In this document: positions 13,198-20,788 of the stretch, in pieces
Layout: every line of letters begins with the position of its first letter
Numbering within the stretch: position 1 is the stretch's first letter
DNA from: a virus
Reading direction: 5' to 3' (one strand)
DNA: 24,208 nt
IMG/VR virus record: IMGVR_UViG_3300045146_000625
Location: 1-24,208 of that record
Position numbers and translations under genes: made by a program
The notes under the pieces: model-generated
Database searches by the model: none
Seen by the model: only the letters and a program-made list of their open reading frames with translations
What the model was told of the DNA's origin: nothing

Positions 13198-14967
13198 TTA
13201 GTAGATCTCCATAAAACCTGTATTGCTACCGGTTGCCCCTTCGAGCGGTTCATTGAATAAGGCGTGCATGACGGCCCAGGCCACATCGCCGTGGCTGACG
13301 CCTTCGGCGCGGCTGGTGACATAAGTTGTCCGGCGGCCGGTAGCCGTCATTTGCTTGCGGATGGACATAAACGCCTGGGCGATATCCAGCGCGCCGGCAT
13401 CAAACTCCAGGCGGCCGGAGCGGATCACGTCGCGGGCCTTCAGCACGAGGTCAGTTTTCATTTCCAGGCTGTAGTTGATGGCGTTCACCGCAGGGAAGAA
13501 TTGGCGCACCAGTTGCGACACCGCGCGGCCCAGGCCGGTGTTGTCGATGCCGATATAACTCACGTTGTAACGTTCGGTCAGCGCCTTGATGTTGCGGGCC
13601 TGCGCCGCAAAATCCATCCCGCGCCACTGATGGCGCTCCAGCACACGGAATTTCCCGCCGGCAACCAGCGGCGGCAGGATGACCGCGCACCCGGCGCTGT
13701 CGCCATCCTCAGAACTGGCAGGGTCATAACCGATCCAGACTTCGCGCGACGCTACCGGGCGTAACGCAAACGGCTTAACGTCCGTCCAGTGCTCCCAGCT
13801 GTCCACCATGCAGCGCTGCATTTCGCCCATCGGGAAGACGGACGATGTATCGTCGATGAAGTTACACATGAACAGGTTGTCAAAATCTTCATCGCTGTTT
13901 TCCTCTCGCAGCTCGTCGAGGTCAAACAGGTCGCAGCCGCCGCGCAACGCATCTTCAATGGTGACGATCTGGCGGAATTGCTTGTCCTCGCAGAGCACGC
14001 CGCCGGCCAGGCGTTTATAGCTAACGTCAATTTCACGGCGGCGATCCTTGGATTTTCCCTTGTTGAACAGCGTGCCATTCCAGAAGGAATAGGCCTCATG
14101 CGTCATGCTCGACGGGGTAGAAAAGTAGGTCGAACGGTAGCGGGTTTGCGACGCCATACCCGATGCGGCGCGGCGCAGTTTCTTAAAGCCGGGGATCCAG
14201 AAATACTCATCCAGATACAGATTGCCGGGCCGGCCCTGGGCGGTGTTGGAGTTGGTGCCGAGGAAATGCAATTCCGCCGCGTTTGGCAGGATGATGGTTT
14301 CCCCGCGCAGCTCCACATCGACCTCTTGCGCAAAGGCGGTGATGTAGTTTTTGAACTGGTGCGCCTGTGCTTTCGAGGCGGAAACAAACATCTGATTGCG
14401 CCCCGTGTCCAGGGCGTCGATCAGGGCTTCGCGTGCAAAATAGTACGTAGCGCCGATCTGGCGCGATTTCAGGATGTTGCGGATACGGAAATCTTTCGAC
14501 AGCCCCGCCTCATACCAGCGCCGCTGATAGGCAAACATCTGTTCGAGAAAGATTTCTTTCAGCCGGGCATGCTGTTCGTCGGTGAAAACGTTCTTTTGCG
14601 TGCGCTGGCGCGGCCCGGCGTTTCGGCTCCCAATGTTGGGATTGAGATCGGCCTCATTACCGCCGCCGTTGTATTTGCCGATGCGCGCGTGCCGTTCCGC
14701 CTGGCGCGCCAGCAGGTCAATTTCCTTGAGGTCGCGCCCTTCTTTCTCCGGCTTCAGTATCAGCTGGCAATAGCGTGCGGCGGTGGTGATCTGCATCTGA
14801 TCGAGCGGGCCGTAATCGTCCCACTTGTCGCGGCGTTTCCAACTGTGTACCGTGACGGGATTCTCCCCGATCATTTCGGCGATGCGAGTGACGCGAAGCC
14901 CCTGCCAATACAGGTACATGGCCTGACGGCGGGGATCTAGATCGGTGCTGATAGTAATAGCGCTCAT
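13198..14967 (-). CDS. P: Terminase large (ATPase/nuclease) subunit gpP
   Basis: The protein has 589 residues, as in P2 gpP. The N-terminus carries a helix-turn-helix-like segment (DPRRQAMYLYWQGLRVTRIAEMIGENPVTVHSWKRRDKW). The packaging ATPase follows: a Walker A-type loop SRQIGATY (168-175) and Walker B LYLDEYFW (250-257) with catalytic D252-E253. The C-terminal nuclease-like region includes VWIGYDPASSEDGDSAG and YIGIDNTGLGRAVSQL with acidic metal ligands. It cuts at cos with gpM and drives DNA into the prohead. It is the first gene of the leftward late operon, with the start at ATG 14967. The divergent gpO gene is about 190 bases away across an Ogr-type promoter. Confidence 0.97.
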   Translation of the reverse strand: MSAITISTDLDPRRQAMYLYWQGLRVTRIAEMIGENPVTVHSWKRRDKWDDYGPLDQMQITTAARYCQLILKPEKEGRDLKEIDLLARQAERHARIGKYNGGGNEADLNPNIGSRNAGPRQRTQKNVFTDEQHARLKEIFLEQMFAYQRRWYEAGLSKDFRIRNILKSRQIGATYYFAREALIDALDTGRNQMFVSASKAQAHQFKNYITAFAQEVDVELRGETIILPNAAELHFLGTNSNTAQGRPGNLYLDEYFWIPGFKKLRRAASGMASQTRYRSTYFSTPSSMTHEAYSFWNGTLFNKGKSKDRRREIDVSYKRLAGGVLCEDKQFRQIVTIEDALRGGCDLFDLDELREENSDEDFDNLFMCNFIDDTSSVFPMGEMQRCMVDSWEHWTDVKPFALRPVASREVWIGYDPASSEDGDSAGCAVILPPLVAGGKFRVLERHQWRGMDFAAQARNIKALTERYNVSYIGIDNTGLGRAVSQLVRQFFPAVNAINYSLEMKTDLVLKARDVIRSGRLEFDAGALDIAQAFMSIRKQMTATGRRTTYVTSRAEGVSHGDVAWAVMHALFNEPLEGATGSNTGFMEIY

Positions 14968-15044
14968 GCTTTATCGGCCTGAATTTCAACGTTTCAATAC
15001 CGAAAGGCTACCTACGCGCCACAACCAACACCCCTAAAGCGCCT

Positions 15045-15062
15045 TGTGCCATTGACCACACA
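15045..15062. promoter_or_regulatory. Ogr/Delta-type activator box between P and O
   Basis: A perfect TGT-N12-ACA element lies inside a longer dyad (TTGTG...CACAA). In P2 and P4-related phages this box is centred near -55 of late promoters and is bound by the zinc-finger activator Ogr. Its centre (15053/15054) would place a rightward start near 15108 for O and a leftward start near 14999 for P, both in the gap, so one box could serve both divergent operons. Confidence 0.82.
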
Positions 15063-15154
15063 AAGCCGCCGCGTTGTCCCGCCATCCCGCCCCAGCCAAC
15101 ATAGGCCAAACACGGCCAATCCCGGCCCATCTGCTGACTGATCGGGGCTTACCC

Positions 15155-15955
15155 ATGCCAATATCAAAATTTTTCCGCGTCGCCGTTGAAGGCGCGACCA
15201 GTGACGGCCGCAAAATCGAACGCCGTCATATCGAAGAAATGGCGGAAACGTTCTCGCCTGCATTCCGCCCGGCGCGCGCCAACCTTGAGCACTACCTGAG
15301 CATTTTTCCAGACGGCGACTTTAAGGCCCAGGGCGATGTTGTCGCGCTGAAGGCGCAGGAAATCACCTCCGGCCCACTGAAAGGCAAACTGGCGCTGCTG
15401 GCGCAGGTTGATGCGACGGATGGACTGGTGAAGCTGAACAACGATCGGCAAAAAATTTACACCAGTATCGAGTATTACCCGCAATTTGCCGACACCGGCA
15501 AAGCCTACCTGACCGGGCTGGCGTTTACCGACAATCCGGCGTCGCTGGGTTGTGAACCTATGAAATTCACCGCCAACAACCTGGCCGAAACCAGCGGATT
15601 GCACTTCGGGGCGATGGAAGAAACCGTGATGGAATTTGACGCGCCAGAAGCCGACAAACCGAACCTTCTGACCCAAATCAAGACCATGTTCAGCAAAAAA
15701 CAGCACTCCGATGACGGCCGTTTTTCCGACGTTCATCAGGCGGTGGAGTTTGTCGCAGAACGCCAGCAAGGGCTTGAAACCAAAATCGAAGCATTTTCCG
15801 GCCTGAAAACCACCGTCGAATCGCTGGAAAGCCAGCTGAAGGACGCGAAAACCGAGCTTTCCGAGCTGAAAACCACCCTCAGCACTTCTGACCGTTCTAC
15901 CCATCGCCGCGACCTGTCTACCGGCAGTGGCGATAGCGTCTTAACCGACTGCTGA
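15155..15955 (+). CDS. O: Capsid scaffold and maturation protease gpO
   Basis: The protein has 266 residues from ATG 15155 (MPISKFFRVAVEG), which aligns with the P2 start. An upstream extension of 27 codons lies over the promoter and is not used. The N-terminal half is the serine protease with triad D17 (SDGR), H46 (NLEH) and S104 (YTSIE), matching D19, H48 and S107 of P2 gpO. The C-terminal half is a helical scaffold (VEFVAERQQGLETKIEAFSGLKTTVESLESQLKDAKTEL) ending GDSVLTDC, like P2. It guides gpN into proheads, cleaves gpN, gpQ and itself, and leaves fragments inside. An early-region relative without the Ser and His is encoded at 3451-3879. Confidence 0.97.
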   Translation: MPISKFFRVAVEGATSDGRKIERRHIEEMAETFSPAFRPARANLEHYLSIFPDGDFKAQGDVVALKAQEITSGPLKGKLALLAQVDATDGLVKLNNDRQKIYTSIEYYPQFADTGKAYLTGLAFTDNPASLGCEPMKFTANNLAETSGLHFGAMEETVMEFDAPEADKPNLLTQIKTMFSKKQHSDDGRFSDVHQAVEFVAERQQGLETKIEAFSGLKTTVESLESQLKDAKTELSELKTTLSTSDRSTHRRDLSTGSGDSVLTDC

Positions 15956-16014
15956 CGGGCTAACGGCAAAACAGGCACCGCATCGACATAAACGACCGGA
16001 ACAAGGAACAATCA

Positions 16015-17109
16015 ATGAAACCGAATACCCGCAAGCAATATAAAATGCTGCTGAGCCAGGTCGCGAACCTGAACCACATCGAACCTGAAGACGTAGCCGC
16101 AAAATTCACCGTTGATCCGACGGTAACGCAGCGTCTCGAAGACAAGATTCAGGAAAGCAGCAGCTTTCTGAAACAGATCAACATCATTCCCGTTGACGAA
16201 CAGAGCGGCTCTAAAGTCGGTCTGGGCATTGACCGCCCCATCGCCAGTACGACCAATACCGACGACAAAGAACGTGAACCGATGGATCCAAGTAGCCTGG
16301 ACGAAGTGGGCTATGTGTGTACCCAGACCAACTTTGACACCGCGCTGAAATATTCCAAGCTGGACGCCTGGGCCAAGTTCAAAGACTTCCAGATCCGTAT
16401 TCGCAACCAGATCGTGAAGCGCCAAGGCCTCGACCGCATCATGATCGGCTGGAACGGCATCAGCCGGGCTAAAACCTCGGATATCACCGTCAATAAGCTG
16501 TTGCAGGACGTTAACATCGGCTGGTTGCAGAAAGTCCGCAAGGGTGCGCCAGAGCAGGTGATGGATAAGGTGCTGGGCGAAGACGGCAGCGTCGTGTCGG
16601 AAAAAATCCGCATCGGTATCGATGGCGACTATCACAACCTGGATGCGCTGGTGATGGATGCCGTCAACGAGCTGATTGCGCCCTGGTTCCAGGACGACAC
16701 CGAGCTGGTCGCCGTAGTCGGCCGTTCCCTGTTGGCGGACAAATATTTCCCGCTCGTCAACCAGGAACAGCCGAACACTGAGGCCCTGGCCGCCGATATC
16801 ATCATCAGCCAGAAACGGCTAGGCGGCTTGCAGGCGGTGCGTGTTCCGTCCTTCCCGGACAACACCATTTTCATCACCCGACTGGATAACCTGTCGATCT
16901 ACTGGCAAGACGGCACCCGCCGCCGCCACATTATCGACAATCCGAAACGTGACCGCATCGAAAACTACGAGTCCGTCAACGAAGCCTATGTCGTTGAAGA
17001 CTACGAGGGCGTGGCGCTGATCGAAAACATCCAGATCCTGAAGGCGAAAGCCCCAGCGCCAGCCGGCCAGCAGCCAGAGCAGCAACAAACGGAAAACCCG
17101 GAGGGCTAA
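16015..17109 (+). CDS. N: Major capsid protein precursor gpN
   Basis: The protein has 364 residues (P2 has 357). The HK97-fold P2-family capsid sequence is clear across its length: SSSFLKQINIIPVDEQSGSKVGLG, FKDFQIRIRNQIVKRQGLDRIMIGWNG, DALVMDAVNELIAPWFQDDTELVAVVGRSLLADKYFPLVN and VRVPSFPDNTIFITRLDNLSIYWQ. The gpO cleavage site of P2, after F31 in KFTVEP, is conserved as KFTVDP with F31. The C-terminal tail is Pro/Gln/Ala-rich (KAKAPAPAGQQPEQQQTENPEG) and probably disordered. The gene follows gpO by 59 bases, with AAGGA upstream. Confidence 0.98.
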   Translation: MKPNTRKQYKMLLSQVANLNHIEPEDVAAKFTVDPTVTQRLEDKIQESSSFLKQINIIPVDEQSGSKVGLGIDRPIASTTNTDDKEREPMDPSSLDEVGYVCTQTNFDTALKYSKLDAWAKFKDFQIRIRNQIVKRQGLDRIMIGWNGISRAKTSDITVNKLLQDVNIGWLQKVRKGAPEQVMDKVLGEDGSVVSEKIRIGIDGDYHNLDALVMDAVNELIAPWFQDDTELVAVVGRSLLADKYFPLVNQEQPNTEALAADIIISQKRLGGLQAVRVPSFPDNTIFITRLDNLSIYWQDGTRRRHIIDNPKRDRIENYESVNEAYVVEDYEGVALIENIQILKAKAPAPAGQQPEQQQTENPEG

Positions 17110-17112
17110 TCC

Positions 17113-17769
17113 ATGAGCAGCCCGGCACGCAGACACAAGCACTACATTGCCGCGCAGCAGTCCGCCTCACTGGATGAGGCGGCAAGCCTGAGCCATCTGG
17201 GCAATTACGACCTGTTGCTGTTCAAGATGCAGCAGGATCTGGCGCGACTGAGCGGCGTCGAGTCCCACGAAACCAAAGCCGAGTTGAAGCGCGGCATGCT
17301 GCCTACTTACATGCCGTGGGTGGCCGGTGTGCTGCAAAGCGACGCAGGCCGGCAGGATGCGATCCTGATGCGCGTGCTGGTCTGGTTTCTGGATATTGGC
17401 AACCTGGAATATGCCCTTGATATCGGCGAGTACGCCATCCGGCATGACCTTGTTGCGCCCGACGGTTTCGACCGATCGACCAGTTGCCTGCTCGCTGAAG
17501 AGATCGCAGCCGCTGCACAGCGCGATCTTTCCGCCGGCCGGCCACTGAACACGGCGCAGCTGCAACGCGCGCAGCAACTGCTGGCAAATCAGGACATGCC
17601 AGATCGGGTGAAAGCCCGTCTGTTCAAGTTTGTTGGCTATGCATTGCGGCAGGACGGCGACGCCGTGCTTGCACTGGACATGCTGAAAAAAGCCCTGCTG
17701 AAAGATGAAAACTCCGGCGTAAAAACGGATATCAAGCAGCTGGAAAAAGTCATTCAGGCAGGAAGTTAA
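17113..17769 (+). CDS. M: Terminase small subunit gpM
   Basis: The protein has 218 residues, somewhat shorter than P2 gpM. Family landmarks are SPARRHKHYIAAQQ at the N-terminus, NYDLLLFKMQQDLARLSGVESHETKAELKRGMLPTYMPWVAGVL, and the long helical segment DAILMRVLVWFLDIGNLEYALDIGEYAIRHDL. It binds cos and works with gpP in packaging and end cleavage. It starts three bases after the capsid stop. Confidence 0.95.
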   Translation: MSSPARRHKHYIAAQQSASLDEAASLSHLGNYDLLLFKMQQDLARLSGVESHETKAELKRGMLPTYMPWVAGVLQSDAGRQDAILMRVLVWFLDIGNLEYALDIGEYAIRHDLVAPDGFDRSTSCLLAEEIAAAAQRDLSAGRPLNTAQLQRAQQLLANQDMPDRVKARLFKFVGYALRQDGDAVLALDMLKKALLKDENSGVKTDIKQLEKVIQAGS

Positions 17770-17787
17770 CCGAATCGCCCCCGGCGA

Positions 17788-17844
17788 GGGCGGCACGGGA
17801 GCCGCGACAGGTTTAAACCGCATCAACGCTCCCGTCCACCGCCC
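17788..17844 (+). other. Stem-loop in the M-L intergenic gap
   Basis: GGGCGG and CGGGAG (17788-17793, 17796-17801) pair with CTCCCG and CCGCCC (17829-17834, 17839-17844), separated by a small internal loop. The apical part contains the palindrome GGTTTAAACC (17810-17819). It sits just before the ribosome site of L and could modulate readthrough, mRNA processing or translation. Confidence 0.5.
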
Positions 17845-17860
17845 ACCTACAGGAAAACGT

Positions 17861-18382
17861 ATGGTCAGCATCGCAATAGAACCCGCACCCGGCGACAAGA
17901 AACCCAGCAACGCGCTGGAAATCGACATCGCCAAGCAGCCGACGCCGCCGGCCAGCACCGTCATCAAAAATACGGACTTTTGGCCGGATATCGACCTGAA
18001 ACAGTACCGCGAAGACATGCGGCAGGACGGCACCATCACCCAGCCGCGTCTGCTTGAGGCGGCGCGGAACGCCATCAACGAAGTCAACGATCGGCTGGCA
18101 GGCTGGCGCAAGCAGCAACAACGCGCGGGCTACAGCGAACTGGAACAGGTTCCCGCCGATCACCTGGACGACGAGAGTACCCGCGTGCAGCTTTATCGCC
18201 GCGCCGTGTTCTGCCTGACTCAGGCCAGCGTTACCGAGCGTTTTCGCAGCTTCGACGCCACAGCATCCGGTTCAAAGCGCGCCGACGCGATCGAACCGTC
18301 GATCGATGATCTCCGCCGCGATGCAGATTGGGCCATCAATGACCTGCAATCGCTGCCGCGCATGACGGTAGAGCTGATCTGA
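17861..18382 (+). CDS. L: Head completion protein gpL
   Basis: The protein has 173 residues, like P2 gpL. Typical features are FWPDIDLKQYREDMRQDGTITQPRLLEAARNAINEVNDRLAGWRKQQQRAGYSELEQVPA and YRRAVFCLTQASVTERFRSFDATASGSKRADAIEPSIDDLRRDADWAINDL. It caps the filled head at the connector and prepares it for tail joining. AGGAAA lies before ATG 17861. The last base of its stop is the first base of the gpX start (TGATG). Confidence 0.96.
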   Translation: MVSIAIEPAPGDKKPSNALEIDIAKQPTPPASTVIKNTDFWPDIDLKQYREDMRQDGTITQPRLLEAARNAINEVNDRLAGWRKQQQRAGYSELEQVPADHLDDESTRVQLYRRAVFCLTQASVTERFRSFDATASGSKRADAIEPSIDDLRRDADWAINDLQSLPRMTVELI

Positions 18383-18585
18383 TGAAGGTGTATGCGCACC
18401 AGGGCGACACCGTTGATGCGCTGTGCCAGCGCTACTACGGCAAGACGCAGGACGTGACCGAGCAAGTATTGCTGAATAATCCAGGTCTGGCAGACCAGGG
18501 GCCGATATTGCCGCACGGCTACCCGGTCGACATGCCAGACATTGTTCAATCCGAATCGGTTCAGACCCTGCACCTGTGGGATTAA
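18382..18585 (+). CDS. X: Tail protein gpX (LysM-like)
   Basis: The protein has 67 residues, the usual size for gpX. It is a LysM-like tail protein: KVYAHQGDTVDALCQRYYGKTQDVTEQVLLNNPGLADQGPILPHGYPVDMPDI. It is needed for tail assembly and probably sits at the tail hub/tube end. It overlaps the L stop by one base and leads into the lysis genes, as in P2. Confidence 0.95.
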   Translation: MKVYAHQGDTVDALCQRYYGKTQDVTEQVLLNNPGLADQGPILPHGYPVDMPDIVQSESVQTLHLWD

Positions 18586-18608
18586 TCCCAGCGCGCGGGA
18601 GGTGGAGA

Positions 18609-18875
18609 ATGAAACTCATGACTGAAAAGATTGCCGCCGGTATTAACTATTGCATTGCCGGCGGCTTATGCACTGGCGGGCTGATCGACTGGTTTCGCCA
18701 CGTTGACTGGAATCAGGTAGCCGTGATCGGCGGTTTTCTCCTGGGCCTTATCACCTATCTCACGCAGACCTATTTCGACTGGCGGCGCACGCGGGCCTAC
18801 GAGAAAGGCGTCAGCGCCGGGATCATTACCGAGCCGCCGGCGAAACGCGGGCTTTTTAATAAGGAAGCCGAATAA
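18609..18875 (+). CDS. Phage 21-type pinholin with dual start
   Basis: The protein has 88 residues from ATG 18609. It begins MKLMTEKIAAGINY, with a second Met at residue 4 (ATG 18618). This mirrors phage 21 S (MKSMDKISTGIAY), where the long form is the antiholin and the short form the pinholin. TM1 (about 8-26) is Gly/Ala-rich, as a signal-anchor-release helix should be. TM2 (about 31-50) reads WNQVAVIGGFLLGLITYLTQTYF, close to phage 21. The cytoplasmic tail is basic and here longer (to KRGLFNKEAE). Two Shine-Dalgarno-like sites fit the two starts: GGGAGG (18597-18602) for the first and GGAG (18604-18607) for the second. It depolarises the membrane and so releases the SAR endolysin next door. 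Confidence 0.92.
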   Translation: MKLMTEKIAAGINYCIAGGLCTGGLIDWFRHVDWNQVAVIGGFLLGLITYLTQTYFDWRRTRAYEKGVSAGIITEPPAKRGLFNKEAE

Positions 18876-19354
18876 TGTCACCTGCCCTGCGTAAAAAGCT
18901 GTTCGGTGCGGCCGGTACTGGCGCGCTGGCGATCGCCACGTTGATGATCCCAGAGCTTGAGGACGTCAGATTTGAACCCTATCGCGACGTGGCCGGCGTG
19001 CTGACCGTATGTTACGGCCACACCGGGGCCGATATCGTGCCGGGCAAGCGCTACACCCAGGCGGAATGCAAGGCAATTCTGGACAAAGACCTGATCCCCT
19101 TTGCGCGATCGGTCAATCGTTCGGTAAAAGTGCCGGCGACGGAGTACCAAAAAGCCGCCCTGATCAGTTTCAGCTATAACGTGGGCGTCAGCGCCTTTGA
19201 GCGCTCGTCTCTGCTGCGCAAGCTGAACGCCGGCGACTATGCCGGCGCATGCGACGGCCTGCGCCAGTGGATTTATGCCGGCGGGAAGCCGTGGAAAGGC
19301 TTAATGAATCGCCGCGATATTGAACACGAGGTCTGCACCTGGGGGCAAAAATGA
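18875..19354 (+). CDS. SAR endolysin (phage 21 R-like lysozyme)
   Basis: The protein has 159 residues in the glycoside hydrolase 24 (T4-lysozyme-like) fold. The N-terminus is a weakly hydrophobic signal-anchor-release helix (about 9-25, LFGAAGTGALAIATLMI). The catalytic triad E29-D38-T44 follows in LEDVRFEPYRDVAGVLTVCYGHTG, with the E-8aa-D-5aa-T spacing. Later hallmarks are YTQAECKAILDKDL, SFSYNVG and GGKPWKGLMNRRDIEHEVCTWGQ. The enzyme is exported inactive and tethered, then released when the pinholin collapses the membrane potential. Cysteines near the active site (C46) could take part in disulphide control. Its start overlaps the holin stop (TAATG). Confidence 0.95.
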   Translation: MSPALRKKLFGAAGTGALAIATLMIPELEDVRFEPYRDVAGVLTVCYGHTGADIVPGKRYTQAECKAILDKDLIPFARSVNRSVKVPATEYQKAALISFSYNVGVSAFERSSLLRKLNAGDYAGACDGLRQWIYAGGKPWKGLMNRRDIEHEVCTWGQK

Positions 19355-19788
19355 CCCGCCTGGCCGCCGGTATCACGCTGATCGCGCTTTGTGCGCTGGC
19401 GTTTCTGGTTTACAGCAATCAGGGGCTGCGCCAGGAACGCGAAACGTTGCAACGCGACAACAAGAGACTGGCTGGCCAAATCGAGTGGCAGAACAAAACG
19501 CAAATAGCCGTTGCCACTATCGACGAAAACCGAAGCCGAGAGCTGACCGATGCAAAAAATAAAATTGATGATCTGCAACGCGATGTTGATGCTGGCCGCC
19601 GCCGGCTGCGCCTCAACGCCTCATGCCCGACCTCCGGCACCGCCGGCATGGTTGATGCAACCGCCGCCCGACTTACTGACGCCGCTCAACGGGATTATTT
19701 CACCCTCAGAAAGCGAATAGAAACCGCCAATAGCCAGATCGCCGGGCTGCAAGACTACATTCGCGACGTCTGCCTGACGCAACCGTAG
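19351..19788 (+). CDS. Inner-membrane spanin (Rz-like)
   Basis: The protein has 145 residues with one N-terminal TM helix (about 4-21, LAAGITLIALCALAFLVY) and a long periplasmic coiled coil (QGLRQERETLQRDNKRLAGQIEWQ...NRSRELTDAKNKIDDLQRDVDAGRRRL). A Rz-type C-terminal part follows (LRLNASCPTSGTAGM...RDYFTLRKRIETANSQIAGLQDYIRDVC). It pairs with the nested Rz1 lipoprotein to fuse inner and outer membranes in the last step of lysis. Its start overlaps the endolysin stop by ATGA. Confidence 0.93.
   Translation: MTRLAAGITLIALCALAFLVYSNQGLRQERETLQRDNKRLAGQIEWQNKTQIAVATIDENRSRELTDAKNKIDDLQRDVDAGRRRLRLNASCPTSGTAGMVDATAARLTDAAQRDYFTLRKRIETANSQIAGLQDYIRDVCLTQP
19550..19720 (+). CDS. Outer-membrane spanin Rz1 (nested lipoprotein)
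   Basis: The protein has 56 residues in the +1 frame, entirely inside the Rz gene. It begins MQKIKLMICNAMLMLAAAGC, a lipoprotein signal with a lipobox-like AAGC (lipidated C20). The mature protein is proline-rich (PHARPPAPPAWLMQPPPDLLTP), the standard Rz1 composition. It should be anchored in the outer membrane and bind the periplasmic end of Rz. It is small and lacks its own spacing, so it is easily missed. The -3 residue of the lipobox is Ala rather than Leu, a mild departure. Confidence 0.88.
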   Translation: MQKIKLMICNAMLMLAAAGCASTPHARPPAPPAWLMQPPPDLLTPLNGIISPSESE

Positions 19789-19796
19789 GAGCTGCC

Positions 19797-20264
19797 ATGT
19801 TAAAACCCGACTCCCTGCGCGCCGCCCTCGGCGACGCAGTCAACCACATCAGAGAAAACCCTGATTTCCTGCATATTTTTATTGATAAGGGCACGATTTA
19901 CAGCACCTTCGCCCCGTCGCTGTCGTTTGAGTATCAATACACCCTCAACATGATCGTGACCAACTACGCCGACGACGCCAATCTGTTGATCGTCCCCATT
20001 CTGCATTGGCTACGCACCAATCAGCCGGACATTATGGCGAACCCGGACAAGCGCGGCGACGGCTTCACCTTCGATGCGGATTTCTTGAATAACGGGGTGA
20101 GGGATATCAGCATTGATCTGAAACTGACGGAGCGCGTGATCGTCAAGGAGGAGAACGGCAAGCTGCACGTCAGCCACGTCGAGGAACCGCCACCGCCGCC
20201 GAACAACGTCACCGAGTTTGAAATCTGGATGCAGGGCCGGAAGGTGGCAGCATGGGCCGCTTAG
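19797..20264 (+). CDS. R: Tail completion protein gpR
   Basis: The protein has 155 residues, as in P2 gpR. Landmarks are MLKPDSLRAALGDAVNHIRENPDFLHIFIDKGTIYSTFAPSLSFEYQYTLNMIVTNYADDANLLIVPILHWLRTNQPDI and the C-terminal FEIWMQGRKVAAW. It takes part in joining heads and tails. AGGAG precedes ATG 19797. It overlaps gpS by 13 bases. Confidence 0.95.
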   Translation: MLKPDSLRAALGDAVNHIRENPDFLHIFIDKGTIYSTFAPSLSFEYQYTLNMIVTNYADDANLLIVPILHWLRTNQPDIMANPDKRGDGFTFDADFLNNGVRDISIDLKLTERVIVKEENGKLHVSHVEEPPPPPNNVTEFEIWMQGRKVAAWAA

Positions 20265-20707
20265 ATGATTTCCAAACGCTGGACGATACCCTTTCTGTCT
20301 TGCTCCAACAGCTTTCCCCGCAATCGCGGCGCGTATTCACGCGCCAGGTGGCGAAAGAATTGCGCCAGCGCCAGCAAAAGCATATTCAAGAGCAAAAAAA
20401 CCCGGACGGCTCCCCCTACGTTCCGCGCAAAAACAAGCGCCGGGACAAACAGGGACGTATCCGCCGCAAGATGTTCACGCGCTTGCGCACCGCGCGCTTT
20501 ATGAAAACGGAATCCGGCCCCGATGAAGCCGCCGTCACCTTCGCCGCCGGCGTGACGAATTTGTCCGCCGTCCACCATTACGGCCTGCGTGATAAAGTCA
20601 GCCGGAACGGCCCGACAGTGCGTTATGAGCGCCGGCAACTGCTCGGCTTTACTGACGACGACATCGAATGGATCAAGGATCTGGCCTTGACCCACATAGC
20701 CAAATAA
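20252..20707 (+). CDS. S: Tail completion protein gpS
   Basis: The protein has 151 residues, as in P2 gpS (virion morphogenesis family). Landmarks are RRVFTRQVAKELRQRQQKHIQEQKNPDGSPYVPRKNKRRDKQGRIRRKMFTRLRTARFMK and VHHYGLRDKVSRNGPTVRYERRQLLGFTDDDIEWIKDLALTHI. It is strongly basic and works with gpR in tail completion. It is the last gene of the O-to-S late operon; the next late promoter box follows 15 bases after the stop. Confidence 0.95.
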   Translation: MGRLDDFQTLDDTLSVLLQQLSPQSRRVFTRQVAKELRQRQQKHIQEQKNPDGSPYVPRKNKRRDKQGRIRRKMFTRLRTARFMKTESGPDEAAVTFAAGVTNLSAVHHYGLRDKVSRNGPTVRYERRQLLGFTDDDIEWIKDLALTHIAK

Positions 20708-20721
20708 CTACATCCCCGCCG

Positions 20722-20745
20722 CCTTGTGCCAGCGATAGCACAAGG
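20722..20745 (+). promoter_or_regulatory. Ogr-type activator box before V
   Basis: A perfect eight-base inverted repeat CCTTGTGC/GCACAAGG (20722-20729 and 20738-20745) contains TGT-N12-ACA (20725-20742), the P2 late activator consensus. It matches the box between P and O in its flanks (CCTTGTGCCA). Its centre is only about 55 bases before the V start, so the transcript leader would be very short. Confidence 0.85.
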
Positions 20746-20788
20746 CGCATCGCATGCCCCCCGCGCCCGCACGCGTCACACTGGCGGT

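Noticed and set aside
13789-14940. 383-codon plus-strand frame opposite the large terminase gene
   Set aside because: It is the antisense of a well-supported terminase; long antisense frames are common in GC-rich genes and it shows no domain.
15074-15154. Upstream extension of gpO
   Set aside because: It lies over the late promoter region, and the P2 start aligns with MPISKFF at 15155.
20726-20788. Upstream extension of gpV from GTG 20726
   Set aside because: It would read through the Ogr box. The P2 gpV start aligns with ATG 20789.
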